From Tetramitus jugosus (taxonomy: Eukaryota; Heterolobosea; Eutetramitea; Acrasida; Vahlkampfiidae), in contig OW569362.1 in NCBI GenBank assembly GCA_937625935.1, forward strand, positions 458,673 to 522,672: a DNA stretch of 64,000 bases, in the 5' to 3' direction. The translations under genes were made by a program, and so were the position numbers. How positions within the stretch are numbered: the stretch's first letter is position 1; every line of letters starts with the position of its first letter. Shown one piece after another: positions 11,434 through 21,656 of the stretch. Under the pieces are notes generated by a model. It did no database searches, had not been told where the DNA came from, and saw only the letters and a program-made list of their open reading frames with translations.

Positions 11434-12570
11434 CTACAAGTTGGAGAAGAGGGAGATGATGACAAAGGGGACAACAATCCATCCACCAACACTGGTCATG
11501 GATGCACCACCGATGTAGGCATCAGCAACACCATACTCGCTCGTAGTGGAGACCTTGTGGCAATCGTGCCATGAAACAAGCTCATCCAAGCATTTTCTCT
11601 TGTAGCAGCTGTCTGGAACAGCAAAGGTATACTGAGTCAAAAATCTTCTACACTTTGTCGTCATGCAGACCTCTGCCTTAGCATATTGTGGAGTACAGGA
11701 GAATGAGTCCAATGGAGAAGTACACTTCTTGGAGGTACACAAGCAATACAATCCTGGTGCAATGGAGCTGCAATCACTTTGAGTTTCACATGAGAAACGG
11801 TCCATACATTGGTTCTTGTAGCAGAAGAGACCCGATTGCGGATTGCAAAACTTGGAGAGGTCTGAAGTCACAGGCTCACACAAGTCTCCGCGTCCAGCAT
11901 AATTTCGGCACTTGTTCTCACTGTCGCAATACATGTTTTCATTACAGTTGTTAAGAACCCTCAACTTCATACAGCTCCCACCTTCGCTGTTTTGTTGAGC
12001 AACACACTTGCTGCCGAAACAATATCCACTCTGACATTCACCACCGACGTTACATACTTCACCATTGTCGAGGAATGGTTGACAGGAGAGAGAAGAAGAC
12101 TTGCAGTACAAATCGTTGCCACATGAACCCAATAAGATATCAGCAACTGGGACGCATGTGTCACCCTTCTGCAAAGCAGCACACTTGCCTTTGTTACATG
12201 GAACACCGACTGGACATTGATCATTCAGTTCACAAGAGTCACCGAGACCCTTCATCCACTTGCACTTTGAAGCCAAACACTTGAGCGCAGGTGTGACCTG
12301 AGAGAACAATGAATTGACAGCATAGCAATCTTTGTTTGTTTTGCAGGTGGCACCAGCATAAAGTTCTTGAACCTTACATGTGGCAGAGTCAATGTCACAC
12401 TCCGCAGGAGATGCACAAAGTGGAAGCCCCAATCCACAAGATGCCCCAGCCTTGGAATAGCCAAGGCCTGTTGAGGCACATACGGCCTTTGTCAATACTT
12501 CAGCATGAACAGTGAAGCAGCTCAAGAGAGCAGCAATTACAAGAACAAAGAGTGAAATATGTTGTTTCAT
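11434..12570 (-). CDS. secreted or GPI-anchored cysteine-rich protein, tandem copy 2 (378 aa)
   Basis: Paralogue of the gene at 9572-10705, same strand. Signal peptide MKQHISLFVLVIAALLSCFT ending VHA, the same cysteine framework, and a hydrophobic C-terminus (GGWIVVPFVIISLFSNL) suited to GPI attachment. The middle (from AECDIDSATCKVQELYAGAT to GVPCNKGKCAALQKGDTC) is almost identical between copies. The differences concentrate just after the signal peptide (CASTGLGYSKAGASCGLG against CVPEGDGFTKVGDVCGLL) and in the last third (for example CMTTKCRRFLTQ against CVLTKCRRAVTQ). The high identity implies recent duplication or gene conversion. Function is unknown; the cell surface is the likely location. 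Confidence 0.8.
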   Translation of the reverse strand: MKQHISLFVLVIAALLSCFTVHAEVLTKAVCASTGLGYSKAGASCGLGLPLCASPAECDIDSATCKVQELYAGATCKTNKDCYAVNSLFSQVTPALKCLASKCKWMKGLGDSCELNDQCPVGVPCNKGKCAALQKGDTCVPVADILLGSCGNDLYCKSSSLSCQPFLDNGEVCNVGGECQSGYCFGSKCVAQQNSEGGSCMKLRVLNNCNENMYCDSENKCRNYAGRGDLCEPVTSDLSKFCNPQSGLFCYKNQCMDRFSCETQSDCSSIAPGLYCLCTSKKCTSPLDSFSCTPQYAKAEVCMTTKCRRFLTQYTFAVPDSCYKRKCLDELVSWHDCHKVSTTSEYGVADAYIGGASMTSVGGWIVVPFVIISLFSNL

Positions 12571-12622
12571 TTTATCTATTTCCTGGTAGGTGTTTGGTAG
12601 TAGTCAACCAATTCAATTAGTT

Positions 12623-12676
12623 TTGTGTTTTTTGATCGAGATCACAGGTATGTTACTGTAACATCCAATGTTAAAT
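12623..12676 (-). promoter_or_regulatory. conserved upstream element of tandem copy 2
   Basis: Counterpart of 10741-10795, 53-106 bases upstream of the copy 2 start. It shares AGGTAT, then TGTAACATCCAATGTTAAAT (20 bases), with copy 1 apart from scattered changes. Confidence 0.4.
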
Positions 12677-13368
12677 GCTGTAGGATAGGACTTTGGTTTA
12701 AGGATCAAGAGGTCCTTCTCACTTGTTCTTTATTGGTTATTTTGCTTTCCGACATGGTCTATGACAGGTGAAGAAAATTTGTGTGCCTCGAAATTCGCCT
12801 TTTAAACCATGTTTTTGTTTGGAGGTGTTTGGGTGCCCATCATACATCTTCTAACGGCTCAAGAACCATCTTCTTCATCGATGCGAGTGGAAGTCAATGT
12901 CGGCCCAAATATCGTTACACTTCAACCGTAGATGTGAGAAGATTTTTTTCATGGGAAATCAAAATGAAAATTTCCAGCAGTTTGCGGGTGCGAAGCGCAA
13001 ACTGTTCGTCCTTCCAACTGCAGTTCTGGCACATCATCACACCTGACACACTCAGCAAGTCTACAATAAGAGAGTGCAAGTAACGACATAACAACAACAA
13101 CAAAAAAACAAAACCACACGCTACCTACCTACCCCTACCCCTTGCAGTAAAACCCACAAGCCAACCTCTCAACCGCTTTATTACTCTCTGACTGGTGCTC
13201 GATCTCAATGCTTAATCTTATGCTCTATCGCCAAAACACAATGAAAAAGAGTCATGAAATCCACACTACCACAAAAAAGCAACAACAACCATCATTCTCT
13301 ACTACCTCTTCCAGAAGCAGCAACAGCTCATTTGAGTCCATCTCTCTCAGTCCTCCATTTTTTCATCA
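12677..13368. other. intergenic: upstream flank of Cys-rich copy 2
   Basis: Apart from the AAATTCGCC patch near 12789 described above, I see nothing definite. A CAA-rich and CCTACC-rich stretch lies at about 13085-13145. Confidence 0.5.
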
Positions 13369-13649
13369 TGGTGAAGGACCAGCCAGCACAGTGGCAATTA
13401 AGGGTGCCTTATCATGGGTCATTGGAAAGTCTCATTAGTAGATTCCATGAAAAAACCAATGACAAAATGTTGCTCATTCTGGTCATCCTCTTGTTTAGCT
13501 ATATAGCTTTAGCAAACGATTGGTCGAACCATGAGCTTCTGCTTCAAAGCTTGTCAAATTATTACTATTCTATCAAGACTATTATAAAGGATACATTGAA
13601 AATTGAAACTACTGTGGTGTGCGCACCTCGTTTCATTTTTTTTGCGTAA
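13369..13649 (+). CDS. possible small membrane protein exon (hypothetical, structure unresolved)
   Basis: From the Met at 13369 the frame reads MVKDQPAQWQLRVPYHGSLE and then a hydrophobic segment MLLILVILLFSYIALAND, followed by a Ser/Leu/Tyr-rich stretch ending near DTLKIETTVV. This looks more protein-like than the flanking DNA, and possible splice donors (GTGGTG at 13615, GTAAGC near 13647) precede an acceptor-like TTTTTGTAG near 13828. I could not build a convincing full gene model. One membrane segment is the only clear feature, and I do not recognise the family. The region to 14175 otherwise looks like intron or 5' leader DNA of the next gene. Confidence 0.3.
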
Positions 13650-14175
13650 GCTTACGTCTTTTTTGAGAGAGAGAATATTCAAATGTGTGCTCTGTAGCTG
13701 AGGACTGGACTTTGAAAGAGTGATTTTTTTGGAGGCGATTCGTCTGTGGAATGAGTGAGAAAGAGATTATTGTGTGTGAGTGGATATCACTGTGGTGCTT
13801 TGTGTTGTTGGCGCATTGTTTTTGTAGGGCCTATTTACAGCACAAGAACAAGGGTATGAATGTTGCTATCTAACAACTTTTATTTTTTATTCATTGTTTT
13901 GTTTTGTGTGTTATCCTGTCATCGTATTCTTGTTTCATTGGAGAGTCGTTGTGTGTCCAATACAATAAATAAAATGTCCTTGTGTTTGCAGTTTCCAGTG
14001 TTGTTTCATTCACTCGTTCGCAGTGCGGAAAAACACTTTTGAGGGGAAAAAAACCAAATCACACCCCTCCTAATAACTTATTACAAACAACATCATATTA
14101 TCATCTTTATCTCAACAACAACAACAACCAACAAACAACAAGATCAATAACATGCACAAGACTACAAAAAAAAAT

Positions 14176-17100
14176 ATGAACAGCAATCGCAGGTTCAATC
14201 TCCTTCTCCTGCAAGAAAATGAAATCTATTACAATGACTACTCTGCTACACTATTCTCTTCTCGTACAGGTAGATCCAAACACAATGGAAGACTTCATTT
14301 TTGTTCTCATTCATTGATATTTGTGCCAGATGAGACAAGAGTGCCTATTCTGAGCATGGAATACTGTCACATGGATCCAAAAGAGAGTTTTCAACTGTAT
14401 TCACCTGTTCGATCACTAGAGAGTTCATTTCGATCCTTCTTGTCCAATGGTGAAGATCACTTGTTCACTATCAAGTTGAATCAAGTGACACAAATGAAGG
14501 TTCAAAACAGAAATCATCCATATATTGTTAAAAAATTGAGTGAAGGTGGCAGTGGTGGAATGAGTGATGATGATTCTCTGTGGGATGATGGTTCATATAC
14601 TAGTAGTAGTAGTAGTAATAGCAATAGTGCCATTCAGAGTAATGTCATTGTGATTGGATTGACGTACATGACAGCTCAAGAATTGATTCAAAAAGTGAAA
14701 CCGATTTTTCAATTGTGGACACCGACGTTTAACAGCAAGAGCAATTCGTTTGTAAAGCAATCAAAGCTTCAAATCATTGACCGAATCAAAAAAGAGTATC
14801 AAAACTATCAGAATCAGTTCACGTTCGATGTCACGTGGTTGGAAGACTTTAGAGAACAGCAAGTATATGAGACGAATGGTGTGCGTGTGACTCCACTGGT
14901 CGATACACCTGGTAGGATCATGCTCACTACTGCACGCATCTATTTTCAACCGTTTAACAACATTAGTTCAAAGCCTGTCAAGAAATATGACTTGAGAGAT
15001 GTTGTGCGTGTGATGAAGAGAAGACATGTGCTGCGACATACGGGTATTGAGATTTATATGAAGAGTGGAGAGTGCATCTTTTTCAGTTTTAGGAGTGCAA
15101 TCGAGAGAGATGAGATTTTCTTGAAAATGTTGCAACAACCGGTGCTCAATTCGATTTCCGCGGACGATTTGAACAACATGACACTCAAGTGGCAGAGTGG
15201 ACTCATTTCAAACTTTGATTATTTAATGTATTTGAATTTCATTGCTGATCGATCGTTTAATGATTTGACTCAATACCCAGTGTTTCCTTGGGTGATTGCT
15301 GATTATACGAGCAGTGTGTTGAAACTTGACGGAGATGAGACGAACACGTTCAGAGATTTGTCCAAACCGATTGGTGCATTGAACGATAAGAGATTGAGGC
15401 GTTTCCAGGAGAGATATCGTGAGATGCCTGATCCTAAATTCCTTTACGGAACACACTATTCTACACCTGGTTACGTTCTCTATTTTTTGATTAGAGAGGC
15501 TCCCGAGTATATGCTCAGACTTCAGAGTGGTAAATTCGATGCACCCGACCGTATTTTCAACGGTATTGCTCAGTCATGGAACGGAGTGTTTGAGAATGAT
15601 GCTGACTTGAAGGAGTTGATTCCAGAGTTCTATCAGGGAACAGGTGAATTCTTGGTCAATACTCAGCAACTAGACCTGGGAGTGAAGCACAATGGACAGC
15701 GAGTAAATCATGTGAGTCTGCCAGCATGGGCCGACAATGAAAAGGACTTTATTTTTAAGAATCGACTGGCTCTGGAGAGCTCTTATGTGAGTGACAATTT
15801 GCATCACTGGATTGATCTTATCTTTGGTTATAAGCAGAGAGGTGTCGAGGCAGCCAATGCAGACAACTTGTTCTATTATCTAACTTATGAGGGTGCTGTG
15901 GACATTGATAAGATTCATGATCCAATGGAAAGGAGCAGCATCGAGATGCAAATTCGAGAGTTTGGTCAGACTCCAAAGCAAATATTCACTAGACCTCATC
16001 CTAAACGTAGAGCCGGTACAGACATGTCACAAATTAATCTTTCATCGGTTACTGATGACAATATTATCCAGATGCATTCGATTCAAACAGCTCAGAATGA
16101 TCTATCAACTGATTTTTCTGAGCCAATCAAGACTGAGAAGTCTCACACGAGAACATGGAGCGATGATATATTCAATTCAACTCTCGAAAGCATCGGTTTG
16201 AACTCAAAGATTTCTTCGCGTCCATCTACACCAGTTTCCTCATCATTAGGAAAGGCGGCTAAGAATAATACTGCTGCCGATGACGATGAAATGAGCATTG
16301 ATGATCTCCTTGTTACGAACTTTTCTCGAAAGTCATCATTCCGGACACCTACTAGCACTTCTAGAGCTGAGTCTACCCCAGCCTCGCCTACTTCTCCACT
16401 TTCTGGCAGACGATTGAGATTGCAAAATGTAGCTAATTCACGCATTAGTTCACCACAGGCTGAAGTTCTGAATGATTCTGGTCCAAAATTCAAGAAACTT
16501 GACCAGTACCGTCAGTTTATTACAGCCAAACTGCATCGCGAAACCATTGGCGGTATCGTCATATCTCCAATAGACAACCGGGTATATACTGCGAGTCATG
16601 ACGCGAGTGTAAAGATTTATTCGACCGATAGTCAGAGACAGTTGAGAAGGATTGCAGATATGGGTGATATGGCTCTTTCGTCTCTTGTATCTATGCCCAG
16701 CAATTTGACTGGTGAGTCTCGTGTTCTCATCGTGAGCTCATGGGACAACAATGTGTATGCTTACTCTGTAGATTATGGGCGCATATTAGACACCATACAT
16801 GGTCATGAAGATGCTGTGTCAAAGATTAGTATTAGTGGCGACGTTTTTATGTCCAGCTCCTGGGATAGCAGTGTCAAATTCTGGAAGTGTATCCCTTCTG
16901 GCTTCAGCAAGGTACCAATCATGGACTTTAGTGAGCATCAATCACCAATTCATACATGCTGTATGGATAACAGCGGTACGATGGCTGTGTCTGGAGCAGA
17001 GGACGGTGATATTACAGTGTATGATTTGCGACAAAAGAAACAAGTGTGTAGCTTCACTGGTCACATGGATTCGATCACTGATGTTTGCTTCTTGGGTAAT

Positions 17101-17400
17101 GATTCAAGAAGGATAGTTTCATGCTCCAAGGATCAAACAATCAAATTGTTTGAGATTAATGGTGCCGAGAGCTTTAGTTATGCACCAAAGGAAATTGTTC
17201 GATGTATTGCCTCTGATGGTGATTTGCTCTATTCAGGAGGTGATTCAGGTGTGCTCAAGATGTGGAACGCGCGTGATGGATCGCTCGTCGATACAAAGGA
17301 TTCTCATCCAGGATCTTCCATCACCTGCATATCCTTCTCTGGAGACCTGCAGAGTATGGCTACGGGAGCCAAGGATGGCAGTCTTTCATTCTACAGGTAA
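14176..17400 (+). CDS. NSMAF: FAN/NSMAF-type GRAM/PH-BEACH-WD40 protein
   Basis: Factor associated with neutral sphingomyelinase activation. The N-terminus, MNSNRRFNLLLLQENEIYYN and then LHFCSHSLIFVPDE, aligns with the FAN N-terminal GRAM-like region (RFSLLLLNLEEYYFEQH in animals). Residues ~190-330 form the PH-like domain, ~335-625 the BEACH domain (LTQYPVFPWVIADY, then GTHYSTPGYVLYFLIR, then LIPEFY), and from ~785 to the end at least five WD40 repeats (for example YTASHDASVKIYS and SGAEDGDITVYDLR). I start at 14176 rather than the in-frame Met at 14152 because FAN begins just before RFNLLLL; the longer form would add MHKTTKKN. At 1074 residues it exceeds animal FAN (~917) through a Ser/Thr-rich linker (about 620-780) and an insert near residue 130. 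FAN proteins link receptors to sphingolipid signalling and lysosome-related membrane traffic. Confidence 0.92.
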   Translation: MNSNRRFNLLLLQENEIYYNDYSATLFSSRTGRSKHNGRLHFCSHSLIFVPDETRVPILSMEYCHMDPKESFQLYSPVRSLESSFRSFLSNGEDHLFTIKLNQVTQMKVQNRNHPYIVKKLSEGGSGGMSDDDSLWDDGSYTSSSSSNSNSAIQSNVIVIGLTYMTAQELIQKVKPIFQLWTPTFNSKSNSFVKQSKLQIIDRIKKEYQNYQNQFTFDVTWLEDFREQQVYETNGVRVTPLVDTPGRIMLTTARIYFQPFNNISSKPVKKYDLRDVVRVMKRRHVLRHTGIEIYMKSGECIFFSFRSAIERDEIFLKMLQQPVLNSISADDLNNMTLKWQSGLISNFDYLMYLNFIADRSFNDLTQYPVFPWVIADYTSSVLKLDGDETNTFRDLSKPIGALNDKRLRRFQERYREMPDPKFLYGTHYSTPGYVLYFLIREAPEYMLRLQSGKFDAPDRIFNGIAQSWNGVFENDADLKELIPEFYQGTGEFLVNTQQLDLGVKHNGQRVNHVSLPAWADNEKDFIFKNRLALESSYVSDNLHHWIDLIFGYKQRGVEAANADNLFYYLTYEGAVDIDKIHDPMERSSIEMQIREFGQTPKQIFTRPHPKRRAGTDMSQINLSSVTDDNIIQMHSIQTAQNDLSTDFSEPIKTEKSHTRTWSDDIFNSTLESIGLNSKISSRPSTPVSSSLGKAAKNNTAADDDEMSIDDLLVTNFSRKSSFRTPTSTSRAESTPASPTSPLSGRRLRLQNVANSRISSPQAEVLNDSGPKFKKLDQYRQFITAKLHRETIGGIVISPIDNRVYTASHDASVKIYSTDSQRQLRRIADMGDMALSSLVSMPSNLTGESRVLIVSSWDNNVYAYSVDYGRILDTIHGHEDAVSKISISGDVFMSSSWDSSVKFWKCIPSGFSKVPIMDFSEHQSPIHTCCMDNSGTMAVSGAEDGDITVYDLRQKKQVCSFTGHMDSITDVCFLGNDSRRIVSCSKDQTIKLFEINGAESFSYAPKEIVRCIASDGDLLYSGGDSGVLKMWNARDGSLVDTKDSHPGSSITCISFSGDLQSMATGAKDGSLSFYR

Positions 17401-17463
17401 TTCATCGCTCAGGATATCATCCCACGAATAAAACCATTCCATGAAATCATAGCATAACTTAGT

Positions 17464-18312
17464 TTATAGGATAAATTGGATTCTCTGGGATAGAACTTTC
17501 ATTTTGATTTCACTCAACCTGGACCGCTTGGGCAGTTCTCTCGAGAGGAGGTTCGAGAATTTTAGAGGTGATTCCATGATATCATCATCACTATCTTCCA
17601 CGTGTTCATCGAGTGATTGGTGGGAGGATACACTTTGATTTTCACTGCTCTCGTGATTCATGCTATCCAAGTTGATTAATACATCACCTAGCAACACAAT
17701 TGAATCAGTATCGGTATCAGATTGTGAATTCTCAGATAGTTGGGTAATAGCCACAAACTCGACAGTAGAGTCATTATCTGGTACTTCAGCATTCAATGTC
17801 AAGGTAGTATCCTCCAGGCTCAACAGTGACGCTATTGAACTTCTAGATAGGAGATCACTAGTTAGTGTCTGGCATGTTGTTTCACTACTATGTTCACTAT
17901 CTGTTGAGTTCGTGTGGCTGCTGTGGCTCAACTTACTCTTCTCATAACTGAGAGACTTCTTGGAGCTCTGTATGGAGATATCACTCAGCGATTGTCTTTC
18001 ATTTTGGCTCGAAACGCTTTTCTTGGTGGTGCTGGATGCTTGCAGAGGCTTGAGTGCAGTACAGGAAGTAGATGACGGCTTGGGATTGATGTTCTCCTTG
18101 TCCTCATGTGATTGGAAGGCCTTATTTGAGAGTTGGCGTTGTTTTTCATGATTATCGTGACATGAATTGAACCAAGAAGAGTTATTGAGACTGTCCCGGT
18201 GGTTCAAAGAGTCTCTAGATGAGAAGTCACAGTACTTTGGAGCATTAAACTCATAGTTGGGATCATAGAAGTATTGATCAGCAGTCCCAGAGTTCAGTTG
18301 GTAATGGTCCAT
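17464..18312 (-). CDS. Ser-rich protein of unknown function with a KEN box
   Basis: 282 residues, single exon, no recognised fold. It is rich in Ser, Asn, Asp and Glu and probably mostly disordered. Two features stand out: DKENINP at about residues 71-77, the classical KEN-box context recognised by the APC/C-Cdh1 ubiquitin ligase, and a basic C-terminus (LPKRSRLSEIKMKVLSQRIQ). The acidic DDDIMESPL precedes the tail and contains an SP site. These short motifs hint at a cell-cycle-regulated nuclear protein; that is inference. It is convergent with FAN, with 63 bp between stops. Confidence 0.7.
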   Translation of the reverse strand: MDHYQLNSGTADQYFYDPNYEFNAPKYCDFSSRDSLNHRDSLNNSSWFNSCHDNHEKQRQLSNKAFQSHEDKENINPKPSSTSCTALKPLQASSTTKKSVSSQNERQSLSDISIQSSKKSLSYEKSKLSHSSHTNSTDSEHSSETTCQTLTSDLLSRSSIASLLSLEDTTLTLNAEVPDNDSTVEFVAITQLSENSQSDTDTDSIVLLGDVLINLDSMNHESSENQSVSSHQSLDEHVEDSDDDIMESPLKFSNLLSRELPKRSRLSEIKMKVLSQRIQFIL

Positions 18313-18484
18313 AATGGTATTGATAATAAATTAGGTGGATTTGTTTGTTGGTCGTGTACTATCTATCATTCGCCTTCTGAAATTCGGCCCTGAAATCTCT
18401 GAGCGGTAATTCGTAATTGGAGTAACGTTTATAAAATTATTGGTTTTGGCGCGAGGCAAATAAGGGGAATTCCAGGAGAATCTC

Positions 18485-20102
18485 TCAAAGAATAGACAGA
18501 ACGCTTCTTGTGTACAACATGAGCTCTGGTATCTGTTCATACATGACTCTGGCATGAACAGCATACAATGTTCCATACAAGAGCGACTCAATGCTGCTGC
18601 CATGAGAAGGAAGCATCTCGAAATGTGTCTTCTTGGATGTAGTAGCTGCCAAATCCTGCAAATGCCTAGCTGCACACACACAATACTTGACAATGGTAAT
18701 CACTTCATTGATCACACCCTTGTCCAAGTGAACTCTTGGTGTTTGATGCATTGGTTGTTGATTCTTTCGAATGTTCGTATTGTTCAACACAATTTGCAAG
18801 AGTTGCATATGAGACAACTTCTCAATTGCACTCCGCTGAGCTACCAATGACATGTGAGTTTGCTCTTCTCTCTCCGTGTACATTTGTGCTTGATTGCTTC
18901 CACTTCCATTGTTCTTGGTTTCCTCCAGAGTAATCTGCTCTGTCGAAATGACCTCTGAGGTCGAATTCTTGTTCATCAGTTTAGAAATGTATTGCCATGA
19001 TGGTACAATGTACGGCATCCCACCACTCATGACTCTATACATGACATGACACATGTCCAACAGCACATTGACATCAAACACGTCCAAATACTGAATAAAC
19101 ACTTGCAATAGAACTCTAATGACTGTTTGGAATGAATCATTGGCGTTCATGCTATTGAACAATGGTAATTTACAGTCTCTAAAGTACGTTCCTCTCAACT
19201 CGAGTGAAGACACTTGTTGATTGCGATTGAACGATTGAAGAGCAGACGATGTCAACGCACTAGGTGAGCTATAATTGTTTTGTGAAGCAAGATCGTTGCT
19301 TGATGAACCACCATTACTCATATTTGCAGCTGTAGCAGCAATGGGACTCGTAGTAGCCGATGCAGCTGCAGCAGGAGTCGACACAGTGCTCGTGGGTGCA
19401 TTGAGCAAATTACTGGATGAGGCACTGTGAACAGATGCATTGCCATCAGAGTGACTACTGTGTGAGTGATGCACTTCAGCAATGTTATAAATGGATTTTT
19501 GATTATTGAAGAGTTGAGTCAATAATCGAAATTGATTACTCTTATTGTTACTATTGTTGTTACTACTGTTGATATTGTTTCTTTGATAGGCTTCACAATT
19601 ATAAATGCACAACAATACAGCTTGCACTACAATACGATTATTAAGTATGTGTGTGTGTGTGTGTGTGTGTGAGTAAAGCTACTACTATTGTGTTGTTGAT
19701 GATCAAACACGAAGAAAAAAAAAATTCATCAACAATAGACAAACAGACAAACATACCAATTGGATTTTTTTGATGAATGAGTTCAGTGTACAAGCAAACA
19801 GGCAAATGATTCAACAGTGGAAATTTGAGCAAATCATGATTCGTCTTGTACCATTCACACAAGACGAAAAAATAGTCTTGAATTTGTTCATCAGATACGT
19901 TACTAGTAGTAGTAGTAGTAGTAGATTTGTTATTTTTCAGTAGAGATTGATTCATGACATGATAGAGCTCATGATTGGAGATGACTTGACCAGCAAGTGC
20001 AATGTAAGAGTCATATGATGAGGATGATGATGATGATTGTTGTTGTTGTTGTTGGGAGATTTGTTTCCTTAGATTGGAAAGCTGATTTAATACTTGATCC
20101 AT
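18485..20102 (-). CDS. hyccin/FAM126-like protein, PI4-kinase IIIalpha complex (2 exons)
   Basis: Exons 20102..19757 and 19626..18485 join in phase 1 (donor GTATGT; acceptor ATTGTAG), giving 495 residues. The joined junction reads LLNHLPVCLYTELIHQKNPI then VQAVLLCIYNCEAY, which follows hyccin's 'FLPELIWVYL ... IEALLLGIYNLEI'. Later, RVLLQVFIQYLDVFDVNVLL and MPYIVPSWQYISKL match hyccin's segment ending MPASSYQSLCRM, and the end (SLLYGTLYAVHARVMYEQIP) matches 'LLTGVYYAMYNGQW'. Low-complexity Gln/Ser, Asn and Ala/Ser/Thr inserts sit between these helical blocks. In animals and plants hyccin stabilises the TTC7-PI4KIIIalpha complex that makes PI4P at the plasma membrane. The match is by order and pattern, not high identity. 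Confidence 0.62.
19648..19671 (+). repeat. (TG)12 microsatellite inside the hyccin intron
   Basis: Twelve TG units in the 130-bp intron, just distal to the branch/acceptor region. On the coding strand this is a CA repeat. Confidence 0.95.
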
Positions 20103-20223
20103 TCTTCTCTTTTTGTTTTAGTTCCCTTGGTGGAAAAGCTTTTGGTGGTGTTTTTTTTTCGCTTGTTTTGCTTTTTTCACTTTTTCCAATTCGCCGCTTT
20201 GGGAACAAGAGAAGCAGAGAAAC

Positions 20224-20889
20224 ATGGCGATAGAGAAGAACGAATCAGATGAGGTGAGGATCAGTGATGATCATAAGATAAGAACTCTTGGGGTTATTGA
20301 GGAAAAGTTGAGGAATATGTCAAGCAGTGACCAAGAATTTCGATTCTTGCATAAACTGTTGCACAAGACTCGTTATTTTGAAGAGGAACTGAAGCATCTA
20401 GCCAGTTCTTCTTCTTCTACATTTGGTCAGGTTGATGACGATCGTCAATTTGAATTACAATTGCGAAATAAGATTCAAATGGCGAAACAAAAATTTTTAT
20501 CGTCGACGTCAAACAAAAGAAACAGTGGAACACTGTCCAATAGCAATCACCAGCTAGCAAACAAGAATGAGAGTCAAAGCTCTTCACTCAATTTGAGCTC
20601 TAAACTTGATCAGTCAAACAAAAAGAGTGGTCAGACAGGTAAGGAGACGGCAACTGCTGTTCAATTGTATCGTCATATTGATACGATGAAGTGGATACGG
20701 TTCTTGTCAAGGAATACTCTGGGAAAGATGGATCCTTTTTGGAGTATATTGTTGTTGGTTGGTGGTTCATCGATTGCAACGTTTGGTCAATTGTTGCGAC
20801 TCTTGGCAGCCAATCGTCGAGTTTCTGAGAGAAATTATGCCAATTCGAGTGGTCCTAATGGACAGGTACTGTTCAGGAGTCGATTATGA
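20224..20889 (+). CDS. unknown 221-aa protein with one C-terminal membrane segment
   Basis: Not recognised. The N-terminal ~120 residues are charged and predicted helical (MAIEKNESDEVRISDDHKIR, then LHKLLHKTRYFEEELKHLAS), followed by a Ser/Asn-rich linker. One hydrophobic segment at ~177-200 (PFWSILLLVGGSSIATFGQL) is followed by a basic tail, the layout of a tail-region anchored membrane protein. The start lies 121 bp from the divergent hyccin start. A shared bidirectional promoter is likely. Confidence 0.65.
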   Translation: MAIEKNESDEVRISDDHKIRTLGVIEEKLRNMSSSDQEFRFLHKLLHKTRYFEEELKHLASSSSSTFGQVDDDRQFELQLRNKIQMAKQKFLSSTSNKRNSGTLSNSNHQLANKNESQSSSLNLSSKLDQSNKKSGQTGKETATAVQLYRHIDTMKWIRFLSRNTLGKMDPFWSILLLVGGSSIATFGQLLRLLAANRRVSERNYANSSGPNGQVLFRSRL

Positions 20890-21185
20890 GGCAAATGATG
20901 ATAGATGTCAAAGTATACAATCCACTATTTGAATCATGGTCGAGTTTTCTTTGCAACATATAATTGAATGCCCATTTTTCGTTCGAACTAACATCACGGA
21001 TGACTGATTTGAAGTTCTGAGTGTGATGTTAGATCCATATACAGTATACGAGTCGTATGATCACAATTATTGTAAATAGAAATACAACGGTCACCGATGC
21101 CAGCTTCGGGCAAATACGCCATCTCCTCAGCATCCGATAAAAATTGATCGCACCGAAGAATTGAATACAAGAAAAATACGAAAAG

Positions 21186-21590
21186 ATGTTGCTGTATCGA
21201 GTTGCCTCCATCAAAAAGTTGTTGATCCCACACAAGAGAGCATATTGTTCCTTGAACTCTGTTGATCAGAGGAGAAATCATGAGAAGGCAGAAAGGAAAC
21301 TTTACAATGACAACAAGAAGAACTCTGACAACCGTATGAACAAGATTGTTGACTACGCATCAAAGATTGAAGAACAGCAATCTCGTCCAGAATTTGTGGA
21401 TGAGCACGTGGCCAAAGGAACACAAGGGCTCAGTGAAGAAGAGTTCCGAAGGGAGATTTTGGAGAAGAGATTGGATATCGAGTTTGGTACAAATGGTCAA
21501 CCAGAAGTTGCATCCACTTCAAAAGAAAGAATTGTTGATGAAGGAGAGTATGAGAAGCGAGTACCATTGAATCAAGATCTAAACTTTTGA
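21186..21590 (+). CDS. small probable mitochondrial protein, unknown (134 aa)
   Basis: The N-terminus MLLYRVASIKKLLIPHKRAY is basic, hydroxylated and free of acidic residues, typical of a mitochondrial targeting peptide. The remainder is highly charged and helical (DYASKIEEQQSRPEFVDEHV, then EEFRREILEKRLDIEF) and ends VPLNQDLNF. I do not recognise it; short assembly factors of respiratory complexes look like this, but no diagnostic motif is visible. AATAAA-like signals follow at about 21607 and 21626. Confidence 0.6.
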   Translation: MLLYRVASIKKLLIPHKRAYCSLNSVDQRRNHEKAERKLYNDNKKNSDNRMNKIVDYASKIEEQQSRPEFVDEHVAKGTQGLSEEEFRREILEKRLDIEFGTNGQPEVASTSKERIVDEGEYEKRVPLNQDLNF

Positions 21591-21656
21591 GTTGAGGAGC
21601 TTTGTAATAAACATCTTCATGTAAAATAAAATCCTAAAAAGTTGTGAACCGGAACT

